DNA of 64,000 bases from Domibacillus aminovorans (GTDB lineage Bacteria > Bacillota > Bacilli > Bacillales > Domibacillaceae): NCBI RefSeq assembly GCF_001643235.1, contig NZ_LQWY01000005.1, positions 1 through 64,000 on the forward strand. The letters run 5' to 3'. The notes beneath the pieces are model-generated. The model was not told the origin of the DNA and made no database searches. It saw only the letters and a program-made list of their open reading frames with translations. This document shows, piece after piece, positions 48,929 through 59,241 of this stretch (position 1 is its first letter; every line of letters starts with the position of its first letter). The position numbers and the translations under genes are program-made.

Positions 48929-48954
48929 TCTCTTTTTACGGGCGGTCTTTTTTT
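48918..48954 (+). terminator. terminator of ytoP-ytpQ
   Basis: AAAAAGACTG / CGGTCTTTTT stem with T7, overlapping the ytpQ stop codon. Confidence 0.85.
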
Positions 48955-49082
48955 ATCCGATAAAGGCCTAAATGAAGATTTACTTTATCCCCATCCAATT
49001 TCCCAAAATGCTGTTTTTCTGTTAACAAATTTCATAATGCTGTTACAATGAAGAAAACTTCAAGTGGAAAGAGTGGTCAAAA

Positions 49083-51303
49083 ATGAACATGTTTAAAAAA
49101 ATCCTCTCTTATTTTAGAGAAGAAATTTACATAATTGAAGAAGAAGAAACTGAACAACTGAAGAGTGAAGAGATAAAACGCGATGAACAGGAAATGAAAA
49201 ATGATGTAACCAAGCAGCGTTTGCTAGAGCCAGAAGCAAAATCAAAAAGGGAGCGGTATGTACCGTTGATCAATGCGGCACCATCTGCTCAGCAAATTTC
49301 AACGCGTGTCGCTTATCGCTATCCGACTGTAAAGCGTGGCGGTGAACCGGCACTGCCACGTAAAAGACAACGTGATCATGATATTAAAGCCGAAGTAGAA
49401 GAGTCTGTAAAGCATTATGAACAATCGACGTCTGCACCAGCAGCGCGTATTACACCGAGGCCATTTAGGCCAACTGAAATTCCATCACCGATTTATGGAT
49501 TCCGCACGCGTCCTACCAAAGAAGATGTACGAATCATCCGCGGTGAAGAACAGGAGGAGCATGAGAAGCCGCTTCTTTTATTTACGAAAGAAACCGCAAA
49601 CCGTCTGCCCGAACTGGAAAAGCCGGCGCCGGTGAAAATGAAACAGGAAGAAAAGCCGCTGGAAATAGTGAGTAAACGAGCGCCCGTTGATAACGAAGAG
49701 GGAAAACTGCCGTCAGCTGACCGTCGGGAACGATCGCGCGAAAGACGACACTCTCCGTTTAATGTTATCATGCTGAAAAAGGATCGTGAAAAAATAGCGG
49801 AATCAGCAATGAAACCAGTCTCGGCTGTAAAACCCGTCCCGGAAACGGTTGTGAAAAAGGCAACACAAGTCGTTATCGAAGCAGCCATTGACCGTCCACC
49901 GCTGTCTATTTTGACACCGCCATCGAAAAAGCCAATAGATGATGAATGGGTTTCGGAAAAAACAAAGCGATTAAATGAAACGTTTAAAAGTTTCAATATT
50001 GATGCTAAAGTAACGGGTGTCACGACTGGACCAGCAATTACCCGATTCGAAGTCACACCGTCAATCGGTGTAAAAGTGAGTAAAATCTCCAGCTTAACAG
50101 ACGATATAAAGCGCAGTCTGGCGGCGAGAACACTCCGGATTGAATCACCGATTTCGGGTACTGAAGTGGTCGGCATTGAACTGCCAAACGACAAAAGCCG
50201 CTCCGTTTTTATTAGTGAAATTATCAGTCATAGTAAATTTCAGTTAGCTAAATCTCCGCTTGCGTCCGCACTCGGCCTTGATATTGCAGGGGAACCCGTC
50301 GTATTGGATCTGCAAAAAATGCCACATGGTCTTATTGCCGGTGCAACGGGTTCAGGAAAAAGTGTGTGTATTAACTCGATATTAGTCAGTCTTTTGTATA
50401 AAGCAGCGCCGCACGAATTAAAGCTGCTTCTCATTGACCCGAAAATGGTCGAGTTGACGCCTTACAATGGTATCCCACATTTGGCTAGCCCCGTCATTAC
50501 CGACGTTAAAGCGGCTACAGCGGCATTGAAGTGGGCCGTTGAAGAAATGGAGCGTCGCTATCAGCTGTTTGTTCATGCCGGTGTACGCGACATCACTTCC
50601 TATAATGTGAAAGTAGAGAAGTCGGAATTTAATGAACCGCAGTTGCCGTATATCGTAATTGTTATCGATGAACTCGCTGATTTAATGATGATGGCACCAT
50701 CGGAAGTGGAAGAAGCCATTTGTCGAATTGCTCAAAAAGCGCGTGCATGCGGTATTCATTTAATCGTCGCCACTCAGCGTCCGTCGGTTGATGTTATTAC
50801 CGGTCTTATTAAAGCAAATATTCCGACGCGAATCGCTTTCTCTGTATCATCGCAAATTGATTCTCGTACAATATTAGATAAAGTAGGGGCAGAAAAGCTG
50901 CTTGGCAAAGGCGATATGCTATTTTTAGATAACGGGGCCAGTGAAGCAGTTCGTTTGCAAGGAACATTTGTTACAAATGAAGAAATTGATGAAGTGGTCC
51001 GATTCGTCAAAGAACAGCAAAAACCAGATTATTTATTTAAACAAGAAGAACTTCTGCAAAAAGCAGTCGTACAAGATGAAGAGGATGAATTGTTCCGAGA
51101 AGCTTGTGAATTTGTTGTCCGGCAGGGGGGGGGCATCGACATCGATGCTGCAGCGAAAGTTAAAAGTCGGATATAACCGTGCAGCCAACTTGATTGAAAT
51201 GATGGAAGAACATGGACTCATCTCGGGTCAGCGTGCCGGACGTCCGCGCGAAGTGCTCGTATCTGAAGAAGAACTTTTTGCTTTTTTTAAGGAGACAAAC
51301 TAA
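49083..51303 (+). pseudogene. sftA: DNA translocase SftA (FtsK/SpoIIIE family), frameshifted near the 3' end
   Basis: SftA pumps chromosomal DNA away from the division septum. The protein has a long charged, proline-rich N-terminal linker (about 1-270), no membrane helices (as in SftA, unlike SpoIIIE) and the motor with Walker A GLIAGATGSGKSVCINSIL and Walker B YIVIVIDELADLMMM. The first frame stops at 51176. The C-terminal gamma winged-helix domain (ASTSMLQRKLKVGYNRAANL onward) continues in another frame to 51303. The break lies in a run of nine G (51125-51133): eight G would restore one 739-residue protein. It may be a sequencing error, a true mutation or a phase-variable tract. As written, the motor is intact but the DNA-polarity domain is lost. 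It is shorter than the 952 residues I recall for B. subtilis. Confidence 0.85.
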
Positions 51304-51331
51304 GAAACCGGTGCCTTAGCATCGGTTTTTC
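51304..51331 (+). terminator. terminator of sftA
   Basis: ACCGGTGC / GCATCGGT (one G-T) with a four-base loop, then T5. Confidence 0.8.
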
Positions 51332-51359
51332 AAGTGGCATAGTCACGTTTTGAAAAAAG

Positions 51360-51368
51360 TGCTATAAT
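51360..51368 (+). promoter_or_regulatory. extended -10 promoter of murC
   Basis: TGCTATAAT, a TATAAT with the upstream TG, about 95 bases before murC. No good -35 is seen. Confidence 0.5.
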
Positions 51369-51462
51369 GTACAAATGCAATGATTTGACTGCCATTCGTT
51401 TCAAAATAAACGATGATACATATACTGTATGTAGCAGGCTAGAGAATGTTGGAGGTTTAATG

Positions 51463-52761
51463 ATGACAACCTATCATTTTGTTGGAATAAAAGGCTCGGG
51501 AATGAGCGCCCTTGCGCATATTCTTCACGATAAAGGATACGCGGTACAGGGTTCAGATATCGAAAAAACGTTTTTTACACAAAAAGGACTTGAAGATGCA
51601 GGCATTTTAATTTTGCCATTTAACGCAGATAATATTCAAGAAGGTATGACAGTGATTGCCGGCAATGCGTTCAGTGATGAGCACAAGGAAATTAAGCGTG
51701 CAGAGGAGATCGGGGTGCCGGTTATTCGCTATCACAAGTTCTTAGGAGACTTCATTCAAAATTTTACGAGTGTAGCAATTACCGGATCACACGGCAAAAC
51801 ATCAACGACTGGTTTAATGGCACATGTCATTAGCGGTGCAGCACCGACATCATACTTAATTGGAGATGGAACAGGATGCGGGGTAAAAGATGCACAGTAT
51901 TTTGCATTTGAAGCGTGTGAATATCGCCGCCACTTTTTATCATATGCACCGGATTATGCGGTTATGACGAATATTGACTTTGATCACCCGGATTATTTTG
52001 CTGATGTCGATGACGTATTTTCCGCTTTCCAGGAAATGGCGAAGCAGGTGAAAAAAGCGATTTTTGCATGTGGTGATGACGAATATTTACAGGGTATTCA
52101 AGCAAACGTACCGGTTGTATTTTACGGTTTTGGTGAAGAAAATGATTTTCAGGCCCGCAACGCTGCGTTTGACGAAAATGGTACAACATTTGATGTCTTT
52201 GTACGCAACGAATACTATGCAAATTTCCGAATTCAAGGGTATGGCGACCATAATATTTTAAATGCGCTCTCCGTCATCGGTCTCTGCCATTATGAAGAAA
52301 TTGATACAAATATCGTGAAAGAACGTCTTCTAACATTCTCAGGTGTGAAACGGCGTTTTACTGAAAAGAAAATCGGCGGTCAAGTGTTGATTGATGACTA
52401 TGCGCATCATCCAACTGAAATTCGGGCAACAATTAATGCGGCTCGTCAAAAATACCCGAACCGTGAAATTGTTGCTGTCTTCCAGCCGCATACATTCTCA
52501 CGGACACAAACATTTCTTGATGAATTCGCGGATGCTTTAAATAAAGCAGATGCGGTTTATTTATGCGATATTTTCGGCTCAGCCCGTGAAAATCATGGCA
52601 AGCTGACGATTGAAGATTTGCAGAAGAAAATTCCGGGAGCAAGGTTGATCAAAGAAGATGGCACAGAAGTGCTTGAAAATCATGAAACGAGCGTTCTCAT
52701 CTTCATGGGTGCCGGTGATATTCAAAAGTTCCAGGCTGCGTACGAACAACATAGTGTATAA
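51463..52761 (+). CDS. murC: UDP-N-acetylmuramate--L-alanine ligase
   Basis: MurC adds L-alanine to UDP-MurNAc, the first amino acid of the peptidoglycan stem. The 432 residues start with the nucleotide loop [16 protein letters not shown], then the ATP loop [33 protein letters not shown] and [12 protein letters not shown] 51463 is seven bases from TTGGAGG; earlier in-frame codons lie in the promoter region. Confidence 0.96.
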   Translation: MTTYHFVGIKGSGMSALAHILHDKGYAVQGSDIEKTFFTQKGLEDAGILILPFNADNIQEGMTVIAGNAFSDEHKEIKRAEEIGVPVIRYHKFLGDFIQNFTSVAITGSHGKTSTTGLMAHVISGAAPTSYLIGDGTGCGVKDAQYFAFEACEYRRHFLSYAPDYAVMTNIDFDHPDYFADVDDVFSAFQEMAKQVKKAIFACGDDEYLQGIQANVPVVFYGFGEENDFQARNAAFDENGTTFDVFVRNEYYANFRIQGYGDHNILNALSVIGLCHYEEIDTNIVKERLLTFSGVKRRFTEKKIGGQVLIDDYAHHPTEIRATINAARQKYPNREIVAVFQPHTFSRTQTFLDEFADALNKADAVYLCDIFGSARENHGKLTIEDLQKKIPGARLIKEDGTEVLENHETSVLIFMGAGDIQKFQAAYEQHSV

Positions 52762-52763
52762 AA

Positions 52764-52801
52764 GAAAAACGCCCTCGCCGGTTTTGGCGAAGGGCGTTTT
52801 T
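52764..52801. terminator. bidirectional terminator between murC and the M29 aminopeptidase
   Basis: AAAAACGCCCTCGCC / GGCGAAGGGCGTTTTT. Confidence 0.95.
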
Positions 52802-52820
52802 CACTGCCAGCTCCAAACAT

Positions 52821-53936
52821 TTACTTCAAGTTGTCTGGATTCAAGCCATCTAGCTCAGGCAAAACGAACAATCCGTCTTTTCTGATCAAAACATCGTCAA
52901 ACCAGATTTCACCGCCACCATATTCTGGACGCTGAATGTTCACCATATCCCAGTGAATATTTGAGTGATTGCCGTTGTATGCTTCTTCATAACATTCACC
53001 TGGTGTAAAATGGAAGCTGCCGGCGATTTTTTCATCAAATAAAATATCCTGCATCGGATGCAGTATGTGTGGATTGACGCCAATCGCAAATTCACCAACA
53101 AAACGAGCTCCCTCGTCCGTATCAAAAATCGTATTAATTCGTTTTACATCATTTGCGTGGGCGTCAATAATTTTTCCGTTTTCAAACCGTAACTTCACAT
53201 TTTCAAATGTAAAGCCGTTATAAGGAGACGGTGTGTTGTATGAAATAACGCCATTCACGGAATCGCGAACTGGTGCCGTATACACTTCGCCATCTGGAAT
53301 ATTTAAACGGCCGGCACACTTAATCGCGGGAATATCTTTAATGGAAAACATTAAATCGGTTCCCGGTCCTTTCAAATGAACTTGATCCGTCCGGTTCATT
53401 AACTCAACGAGCGGGTCCATCGCAGCCGCCATTTTCCGATAATCAAGATTGCATACGTCAAAATAAAAATCTTCGAATGCATCTGTGCTCATTTTGGCCA
53501 GCTGCGCCATTGATGTTGTAGGGTACCTTAAAACGACCCATTTCGTTTTCGGCACACGAATATCACGATGTACTTTTTTGCCAACCGTATTCCCTTGAAT
53601 TTTTATTTTTTCTGCTGGAACATCTGCGTGTTCATTAATATTATCGCCAGCACGCAGTCCGATGTATGCATCCATTTCTTTCATCACATTTGCTTCAAAA
53701 TCCGCCATTAAATCAAACTGTTTGTCGATCGCTCCCATTAAAAGTGAACGATCGACACGGTGATCCTTCAATAGAACAAACGGCCATCCGCCTGCTTTGT
53801 ACGTTTCTTCAACAAGTGCCGTTATAAGCTCACGCTGAAGACCAAAATTTTCAATTAACACTTTTTCACCCGGCTGAATCTCGCACGAGTAGTTGATTAA
53901 ATTGGCTGCCAATGTTTGAATTCTTGCATCTTTCAT
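52821..53936 (-). CDS. M29-family aminopeptidase (AmpS-like)
   Basis: A 371-residue metallo-aminopeptidase of the aminopeptidase T/AmpS family. Ligand regions visible are VGEFAIGVNPH, the acidic GECYEEAYNGN, NIHWDMV and the final GGGEIWFDDVLIRKDGLFV. The family frees N-terminal amino acids from peptides in the cytoplasm. ATG 53936 follows AAAGGAGG at eight bases; the upstream frame extension contains that site. It sits between murC and ytxG, which I recall as adjacent in B. subtilis. Confidence 0.88.
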   Translation of the reverse strand: MKDARIQTLAANLINYSCEIQPGEKVLIENFGLQRELITALVEETYKAGGWPFVLLKDHRVDRSLLMGAIDKQFDLMADFEANVMKEMDAYIGLRAGDNINEHADVPAEKIKIQGNTVGKKVHRDIRVPKTKWVVLRYPTTSMAQLAKMSTDAFEDFYFDVCNLDYRKMAAAMDPLVELMNRTDQVHLKGPGTDLMFSIKDIPAIKCAGRLNIPDGEVYTAPVRDSVNGVISYNTPSPYNGFTFENVKLRFENGKIIDAHANDVKRINTIFDTDEGARFVGEFAIGVNPHILHPMQDILFDEKIAGSFHFTPGECYEEAYNGNHSNIHWDMVNIQRPEYGGGEIWFDDVLIRKDGLFVLPELDGLNPDNLK

Positions 53937-54030
53937 AAAAAACGCCTCCTTTTCATCCATTTCATTGTACGACGATCGCTATTTTTGTGCAAAAGAAGGA
54001 AAAAAGAGTGTTTTAAAGAATTATATTAGT

Positions 54031-54055
54031 GTTTAGATTTAGCGGAACAGGGTAA
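54031..54055 (+). promoter_or_regulatory. sigma-B-like promoter of ytxGHJ
   Basis: GTTTAG, 13 bases, GGGTAA, 36 bases before ytxG. It is close to the sigma-B consensus, and ytxGHJ is a known sigma-B/sigma-H operon in B. subtilis. Confidence 0.65.
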
Positions 54056-54090
54056 TTTTATTAAATATAACATGCAGGAGGTGTCACGGA

Positions 54091-54585
54091 GTGGAAATCA
54101 TTCTTTACTTAAGCGCAGCCGTTGCGGCAATTGCGTTTCTTATTTTGGTCATCAATTTGTCCAAAACATTAAAATCAGTCGATAACACGCTCGACACGCT
54201 TTCTCGGACAGTAGACCGTCTAGAAGGACAATTGAAAGATGTAACAGCGGAAACAGCGGAACTGCTACATAAAACAAATGTATTAGCTGAAGATGTCCAA
54301 CACAAAACGGAGCAGCTAAACACAGTGGTTTATGCAGTGAAAGATGTTGGGTCATCAGTTCATAATTTGAACCAATCTCTGAGAAAAGTAACGACAACAG
54401 TTGCTTCACAAGTCGAGAAAAATCAGTACAAAATTTCGCAGGCTGTTCAGTGGGGAAACGTTGTAAAACAAATAGTGGACAAGTTTAAAGAAGAGAAAGG
54501 ACATACGAAACAGGCTTCGCCTGCCAGTCATAACGAAATACTTCCTGTCAGTACAAACACAAATCAGTATCAAAATAATCTATAA
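54091..54585 (+). CDS. ytxG: general stress protein YtxG (DUF948)
   Basis: A 164-residue membrane-anchored protein. One N-terminal helix (residues 3-23) is followed by a long coiled coil with heptad-like DNTLDTLSRTVDRLEGQL and repeated V/L spacing up to about residue 130, then a polar tail. This is the DUF948 pattern. The start is GTG after GGAGGTG. First gene of ytxGHJ. Confidence 0.9.
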   Translation: MEIILYLSAAVAAIAFLILVINLSKTLKSVDNTLDTLSRTVDRLEGQLKDVTAETAELLHKTNVLAEDVQHKTEQLNTVVYAVKDVGSSVHNLNQSLRKVTTTVASQVEKNQYKISQAVQWGNVVKQIVDKFKEEKGHTKQASPASHNEILPVSTNTNQYQNNL

Positions 54586-54606
54586 AACAAGAGGAGCGTT
54601 TTATTT

Positions 54607-55287
54607 ATGAGAAATAATAACACATATGATCAATTCAATATTAAAAAGAACGATGCAATTGCACCACAGCAAACACAATATGAAAATTTAGATTTGAATA
54701 CAGACCGCTATAATTATAATGATTCAATTAACACAAAAGATTTTATCATCGGTGCATTGTGTGGTGCGTTCATTGGCGCGACGACGGCACTCATGGTCGC
54801 ACCGAAATCAGGACGTGAACTGCGTGATGATTTGAACGTGCAGGCAGGTTCATTAAAGGAACGCGCAAGCTCCTTGACAGATACAGCTAAAGACAAAACA
54901 TCTACTTTAACAAAAACAGTTCAGGAGCAGTCTACAGCGATCGTTGATAAAGTAAAATCGCTCAAACCAAGCGGAAGCTCAACAAATTCGGAAACAGCAG
55001 AAGGGAAAAAAGAAGAAGCAAAATCTGTTGTTGAAAATGTGGCAGACGCAGTGACGGACAAAGTGGACACAACAGCTGACACGGCAAAAACAAAACTGGA
55101 TGAAGCGAAAAAAGCATTTGATAAAGTGGAAGAATCAACTAATTCACCATCTGTCACAGGCAATTCTTCTAAGCCGGCCTCTGAAGCTCCAGCAAGCCCG
55201 GCTGATAAAGGCATCAATGAGAAGAAAAACGGTGGTTTCAACAGTAATACGAATAATAGCATGAACAAAAAAACATATAATAAGTAA
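54607..55287 (+). CDS. ytxH: general stress protein YtxH
   Basis: A 226-residue YtxH-domain protein. The core helix DFIIGALCGAFIGATTALMV and APKSGRELRDDL (about 44-75) mark the family. The long C-terminal part is Lys/Ala/Thr-rich and resembles LEA-like repeats (DTAKDK, DAVTDKVDTTADTAK). The tail is longer than in B. subtilis. GAGGAGCG precedes the ATG. A weak hairpin (CCGGG/CCCGG plus T-rich tail, 55290-55319) separates it from ytxJ. Confidence 0.9.
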   Translation: MRNNNTYDQFNIKKNDAIAPQQTQYENLDLNTDRYNYNDSINTKDFIIGALCGAFIGATTALMVAPKSGRELRDDLNVQAGSLKERASSLTDTAKDKTSTLTKTVQEQSTAIVDKVKSLKPSGSSTNSETAEGKKEEAKSVVENVADAVTDKVDTTADTAKTKLDEAKKAFDKVEESTNSPSVTGNSSKPASEAPASPADKGINEKKNGGFNSNTNNSMNKKTYNK

Positions 55288-55338
55288 TGAAAGAGCCGGG
55301 CTGATCCCGGTTTCTTTTTGACTAAAGGAGTTTTTACT

Positions 55339-55659
55339 ATGGAAAAGATTGATGGGATTGCTCAATTTGAACAGCTGCTTGAAGAAAAAAAAGGCTTTTT
55401 TTTCTTCAAGCATAGCATGACATGCCCAGTAAGCGCAGCAGCATTTGATGAGTATGAAGCATTTTTAAGTGCAGAAGAAACCGATCAAATAGGATATTAC
55501 CTGACTGTACAGGATTCGCGTGAACTATCTAATCACATTGCAGAAACAGCAAACATTCGCCACGAGTCGCCACAAGTCATCTATTTTAAAGACGGCAAGC
55601 CGGAATGGACCGAATCTCACTGGAAAATCACGAAAAATAAATTAGCATCGATTTATTAA
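55339..55659 (+). CDS. ytxJ: bacillithiol-system redox protein YtxJ
   Basis: A 106-residue thioredoxin-fold protein of the monothiol bacilliredoxin-like YtxJ group. The active site is HSMTCPVSAAAFDEY with a TCP motif near residue 29. SPQVIYFKDGKPEW holds the cis-proline loop. It probably removes bacillithiol from proteins under stress. ATG 55339 follows AAAGGAG. It is the last gene of ytxGHJ. Confidence 0.92.
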   Translation: MEKIDGIAQFEQLLEEKKGFFFFKHSMTCPVSAAAFDEYEAFLSAEETDQIGYYLTVQDSRELSNHIAETANIRHESPQVIYFKDGKPEWTESHWKITKNKLASIY

Positions 55660-55663
55660 AAAC

Positions 55664-55697
55664 GTTATCCAGACGCAGTTTGTCTGGATTTTTTTAA
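55664..55697 (+). terminator. terminator of ytxGHJ
   Basis: ATCCAGAC / GTCTGGAT then T7. Confidence 0.92.
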
Positions 55698-55748
55698 ACG
55701 AAAACACTTTAGTGCTTAAAAGCGTTTAATTAATAAAGCAAGTTTTTC

Positions 55749-55777
55749 GTGACATTTCGAAATGGATGATTTATAAT
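55749..55777 (+). promoter_or_regulatory. sigma-A promoter of aroA
   Basis: GTGACA, 17 bases, TATAAT, about 95 bases before the gene. Confidence 0.55.
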
Positions 55778-55870
55778 AACGTTAATAACTCGTATCGGCT
55801 TTTAAACGGTATTTTTTTGCAGTCAAATGCGAGAATAATTTGAATTTCTACTTGCGGAAGGATGATAAAT

Positions 55871-56947
55871 GTGAGCAATCAAGAACTGGATCAATTAAGA
55901 GGAAAAGTGGACGAGATGAATGTCCAAATTTTAAAGCTAATTAATGAGCGTGCTGAGCTTGTACAAGACATCGGCCGCATTAAAGAAAAACAGAGCGTGA
56001 ATCGTTATGATCCAGTCCGCGAGCGTTCAATGCTTAACACTCTTTTAGAAAAAAATGACGGACCGTTTGAACGTTCAACGGTTGAACATATTTTTAAAGA
56101 AATTTTCAAAGCGAGTCTTGAATTGCAAGAAGATGATCATCGAAAAGCACTTCTCGTTTCTCGTAAAAAGAAACAGAGCGATACGGTCGTTACTGTTCGC
56201 GGTCATCAGGTGGGCAATGGCACACCGACATTCGTATTCGGTCCATGTTCAGTAGAGTCATACGAACAAGTTGCTGAAGTGGCAAAAGCGATTAAAGGCA
56301 AAGGCTTGAAAATGATGCGCGGTGGAGCTTTCAAACCACGTACATCACCATACGACTTCCAAGGTCTTGGTCTTGAAGGATTGAAAATCTTGAAACGTGT
56401 AGCCGATGAATTCGATCTTGCAGTTATCAGTGAAATCGTTAGTCCTGCTGATGTTGAAATGGCATGCGAATACATTGATGTCATTCAAATCGGCGCGCGT
56501 AACATGCAAAACTTTGAGCTTTTAAAAGCAGCAGGTTCTGTTAAAAAGCCGATTCTTTTGAAACGCGGTCTTGCTGCAACAATTGATGAGTTCATTAATG
56601 CGGCAGAATATATTTTAGCACAAGGAAATGATCAAGTTATTCTTTGTGAGCGCGGTATCCGCACGTACGAGCGTGCAACACGTAATACACTCGACATTAC
56701 AGCTGTGCCGATCTTGAAGCAAGAAACACATCTTCCAGTCTTTGTTGATGTAACGCATTCAACAGGACGCCGTGATCTTCTTCTTCCGGCAGCGAAAGCA
56801 GGACTTGCAATTGGTGCAGATGGCATCATGGCAGAAGTTCATCCAGACCCAGCCGTAGCACTTTCAGATGCGGCTCAACAAATGAATTTACAACAATTTG
56901 ATGAATTTTACACTGAAATTCTTAAATCCATGCCAGTAAAAGCGTAA
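55871..56947 (+). CDS. aroA: bifunctional chorismate mutase / DAHP synthase
   Basis: This enzyme starts aromatic synthesis by joining phosphoenolpyruvate and erythrose-4-phosphate. Residues 1-90 are an AroQ-type chorismate mutase ([20 protein letters not shown]), which serves as a feedback sensor. The rest is a DAHP synthase of the KDO8P-like class, with [52 protein letters not shown] and [15 protein letters not shown] 55871 gives 358 residues, the length I recall for B. subtilis, and the start MSNQELDQL matches the family. Confidence 0.96.
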   Translation: MSNQELDQLRGKVDEMNVQILKLINERAELVQDIGRIKEKQSVNRYDPVRERSMLNTLLEKNDGPFERSTVEHIFKEIFKASLELQEDDHRKALLVSRKKKQSDTVVTVRGHQVGNGTPTFVFGPCSVESYEQVAEVAKAIKGKGLKMMRGGAFKPRTSPYDFQGLGLEGLKILKRVADEFDLAVISEIVSPADVEMACEYIDVIQIGARNMQNFELLKAAGSVKKPILLKRGLAATIDEFINAAEYILAQGNDQVILCERGIRTYERATRNTLDITAVPILKQETHLPVFVDVTHSTGRRDLLLPAAKAGLAIGADGIMAEVHPDPAVALSDAAQQMNLQQFDEFYTEILKSMPVKA

Positions 56948-56951
56948 AATT

Positions 56952-56985
56952 TAGACTCCTGTGTTTGCACAGGAGTCTTTTTTCG
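56952..56985 (+). terminator. terminator of aroA
   Basis: AGACTCCTGTG / CACAGGAGTCT then T5. Confidence 0.95.
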
Positions 56986-57025
56986 TTAATATAGAGAGAA
57001 AGAGACAAGAAGGAGTGAAAGCCAC

Positions 57026-58027
57026 ATGAATATTACTATTTATGATGTAGCACGTGAAGCAAGTGTATCGATGGCAACCGTATCGCGCGTAGTAAACGGA
57101 AATCCAAATGTAAAACCTGCAACGAGAAAGAAGGTCAATGAAGTTATTGAACGTCTTGGCTATCGTCCAAATGCAGTTGCGCGGGGACTTGCGAGTAAAA
57201 AAACAACGACAGTCGGGCTGATTATTCCAGATATCTCAAATATTTTTTATGCAGAACTTGCGCGCGGAATTGAAGATATTGCGACAATGTATAAGTACAA
57301 TATTATTTTAAGCAACTCGGATCAAAATGAAGAGAAAGAAATGCGTCTTATTCAAACGATGCTTGGCAAACAAGTAGACGGCCTTATTTTCATGGGAAAT
57401 CACATTAATGATGAGCATGTGAAAGAATTCGATCGTTCTCCCGTACCGATTGTACTGGCTGGATCAGTAGAACAGACAGGCAAGGCACCATCTGTTAATA
57501 TCGACTATAAAGAAGCAGCGCGTGAAGCTGTTCAGCTTTTAATAGATAAGGGACATAAACGCATTGCATATGTGGCTAGCCCGTTTCATGATGTGATCAA
57601 TACGGCATATGCGCTTGCTTCGTATAAAGAAGTTCTTAAAGGAGCAGGAATTTATGCAGAAGAGCTTATTATAGAAGGAGACTACACGTATGATTCCGGT
57701 ATGGAGGCATGGCAGAAGCTTAATGATGTGAACGATCGTCCAACAGCTGTTCTTGTCTATAACGATGAAATGGCGCTTGGTGTCGTCCATGGGGCACAGG
57801 ATGATGGATTAAATATACCGAACGATTTGGAAGTGATCAGTTTTGATTCAACAAAACTATCGCTTATGGTACGTCCGCAGCTAACAGCGGTTGTGCAGCC
57901 ATTGTATGATATTGGGGCTGTAGCGATGCGCCTATTGACGAAATTAATGAACAAGGAAGAAGTCGATAATCCGGTTGTTGTCTTACCGCACCGTATTGAA
58001 AAACGGGGTTCAACGAAAGCTGAATGA
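57026..58027 (+). CDS. ccpA: catabolite control protein A
   Basis: CcpA is the LacI-type master regulator of carbon catabolite control. It binds cre sites with Ser46-phosphorylated HPr. The 333 residues begin with the helix-turn-helix [18 protein letters not shown] and hinge [16 protein letters not shown], followed by the periplasmic-binding-like effector domain ([20 protein letters not shown]). AAGGAG precedes the ATG. Likely targets in this window include acsA/acuA (cre-like site). Confidence 0.96.
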   Translation: MNITIYDVAREASVSMATVSRVVNGNPNVKPATRKKVNEVIERLGYRPNAVARGLASKKTTTVGLIIPDISNIFYAELARGIEDIATMYKYNIILSNSDQNEEKEMRLIQTMLGKQVDGLIFMGNHINDEHVKEFDRSPVPIVLAGSVEQTGKAPSVNIDYKEAAREAVQLLIDKGHKRIAYVASPFHDVINTAYALASYKEVLKGAGIYAEELIIEGDYTYDSGMEAWQKLNDVNDRPTAVLVYNDEMALGVVHGAQDDGLNIPNDLEVISFDSTKLSLMVRPQLTAVVQPLYDIGAVAMRLLTKLMNKEEVDNPVVVLPHRIEKRGSTKAE

Positions 58028-58042
58028 GGGAAAGAGGGTAAT

Positions 58043-58083
58043 GAGGCGCAGTCCCGGGTATAACCCGGGCTGCGCTGTCTTTA
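58043..58083. terminator. terminator between ccpA and acuC
   Basis: GCGCAGTCCCGGG / CCCGGGCTGCGC, very stable; the T tract is short on the plus side. Confidence 0.8.
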
Positions 58084-59241
58084 TTTTTTATGATCGCGCA
58101 GCGGATACAATAGCTTTTCCACTGTTAGACGATTTTTCTCGTTAATCTCTTCTTTTCTTGGAATAACGGGATACATATTGTCCGGATCCGTCCAACTAAC
58201 AGGAAGAGTATAAGGTGCTTTTGGTTGCCACTGTTTGGCCCAGTCCTCAGGAAAGCGATTTATCAAATGAGACTGACCGCTCATTTCCAACCAGAGAAGT
58301 GACCATGCACGAGGAACGACCCGCCATATATCATAACCGCCGCCACCGACTGCTATCCAGCGACCATCGCAATATTCATGTGCTAATTTGTGCGCCAGTT
58401 CCGGAATACGTTTATAAATATTCATCGATGCTGATAAATGAGTGAGTGGATCATAATAATGAGAATCGGCACCATTTTGCGTTAAGATAACATCAGGCTT
58501 AAAAAAGTGTGTCACTTCACTAAGGGTTGTTTCGTACGAATCGAGCCATGATTCATCCTCTGTAAACGCATCAAGAGGTACATTAAATGAATATCCATAT
58601 CCTTGCCCGTGGCCACGTTCATTTACGTTCCCTGTGCCAGGAAAAAGGTAACGGCCTGTTTCATGAATAGAATATGTACATACATCGGGATCATCGTAAA
58701 AAGACCATTGAACGCCGTCACCGTGATGTGCATCTGTATCAACATACAATACGCGCACTTTGTATTTATCCTGCAAGTATTTAATGGCCACTGAGCTATC
58801 GTTATAAATGCAAAAGCCTGAAGCTTTGCCGCGGAAGCCGTGATGAAGTCCACCGCCTAAATGAACGGCGTGATTTGCCTTTTCCTGCATGACTTGATCC
58901 ACTGCGGTTAATGTACCACCGACAAGGAGAGAGCTTGCTTCGTGCATTCCTTCAAACATCGGCGTATCTTCTGTACCAAGTCCATAACTTTCACCATCCG
59001 ATTCAGATAATTCACCTCGACTTGCTTTTTTGACTGCGTCCACGTACTCACGATCGTGGATAAGCGCTAATTCGTCATCCGTTGCGTTGTGAGGTTCAAC
59101 GATATCGCTGTCATTTAGTGCACCCATTTTACGAAGCAAATCAATCGTCAACGTAAGCCGAAACTGATTGAAAGGGTGATTTTCTGAAAATCGATAGCTT
59201 AATAATTGATCAGAATGTACGAAGACGGCATCATGTTTCAT
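58081..59241 (-). CDS. acuC: acetoin utilization protein AcuC (class I HDAC family deacetylase)
   Basis: AcuC removes acetyl groups from lysine and so reactivates acetylated AcsA. The 386 residues show the HDAC motifs HLGGGLHHGFRGKASGFC (charge relay His pair), VDTDAHHGDGVQ (zinc ligands), and AVGGGGYD near the end. ATG 59241 overlaps the acuB stop as ATGA and has GGAG upstream. Last gene of acuABC. Confidence 0.95.
   Translation of the reverse strand: MKHDAVFVHSDQLLSYRFSENHPFNQFRLTLTIDLLRKMGALNDSDIVEPHNATDDELALIHDREYVDAVKKASRGELSESDGESYGLGTEDTPMFEGMHEASSLLVGGTLTAVDQVMQEKANHAVHLGGGLHHGFRGKASGFCIYNDSSVAIKYLQDKYKVRVLYVDTDAHHGDGVQWSFYDDPDVCTYSIHETGRYLFPGTGNVNERGHGQGYGYSFNVPLDAFTEDESWLDSYETTLSEVTHFFKPDVILTQNGADSHYYDPLTHLSASMNIYKRIPELAHKLAHEYCDGRWIAVGGGGYDIWRVVPRAWSLLWLEMSGQSHLINRFPEDWAKQWQPKAPYTLPVSWTDPDNMYPVIPRKEEINEKNRLTVEKLLYPLRDHKK

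Noticed and set aside
49493-50194. 233-codon minus-strand frame inside sftA.
   Set aside because: The frame mirrors codon bias of sftA (Ser/Thr-rich complement). The SftA motor motifs on the plus strand are unambiguous.
55716-55731. Cre-like TTAAAAGCGTTTAATT before aroA.
   Set aside because: The core AAGCGTTT is present but the outer TG/CA are missing, and the site lies upstream of the promoter without a known reason for CcpA control.
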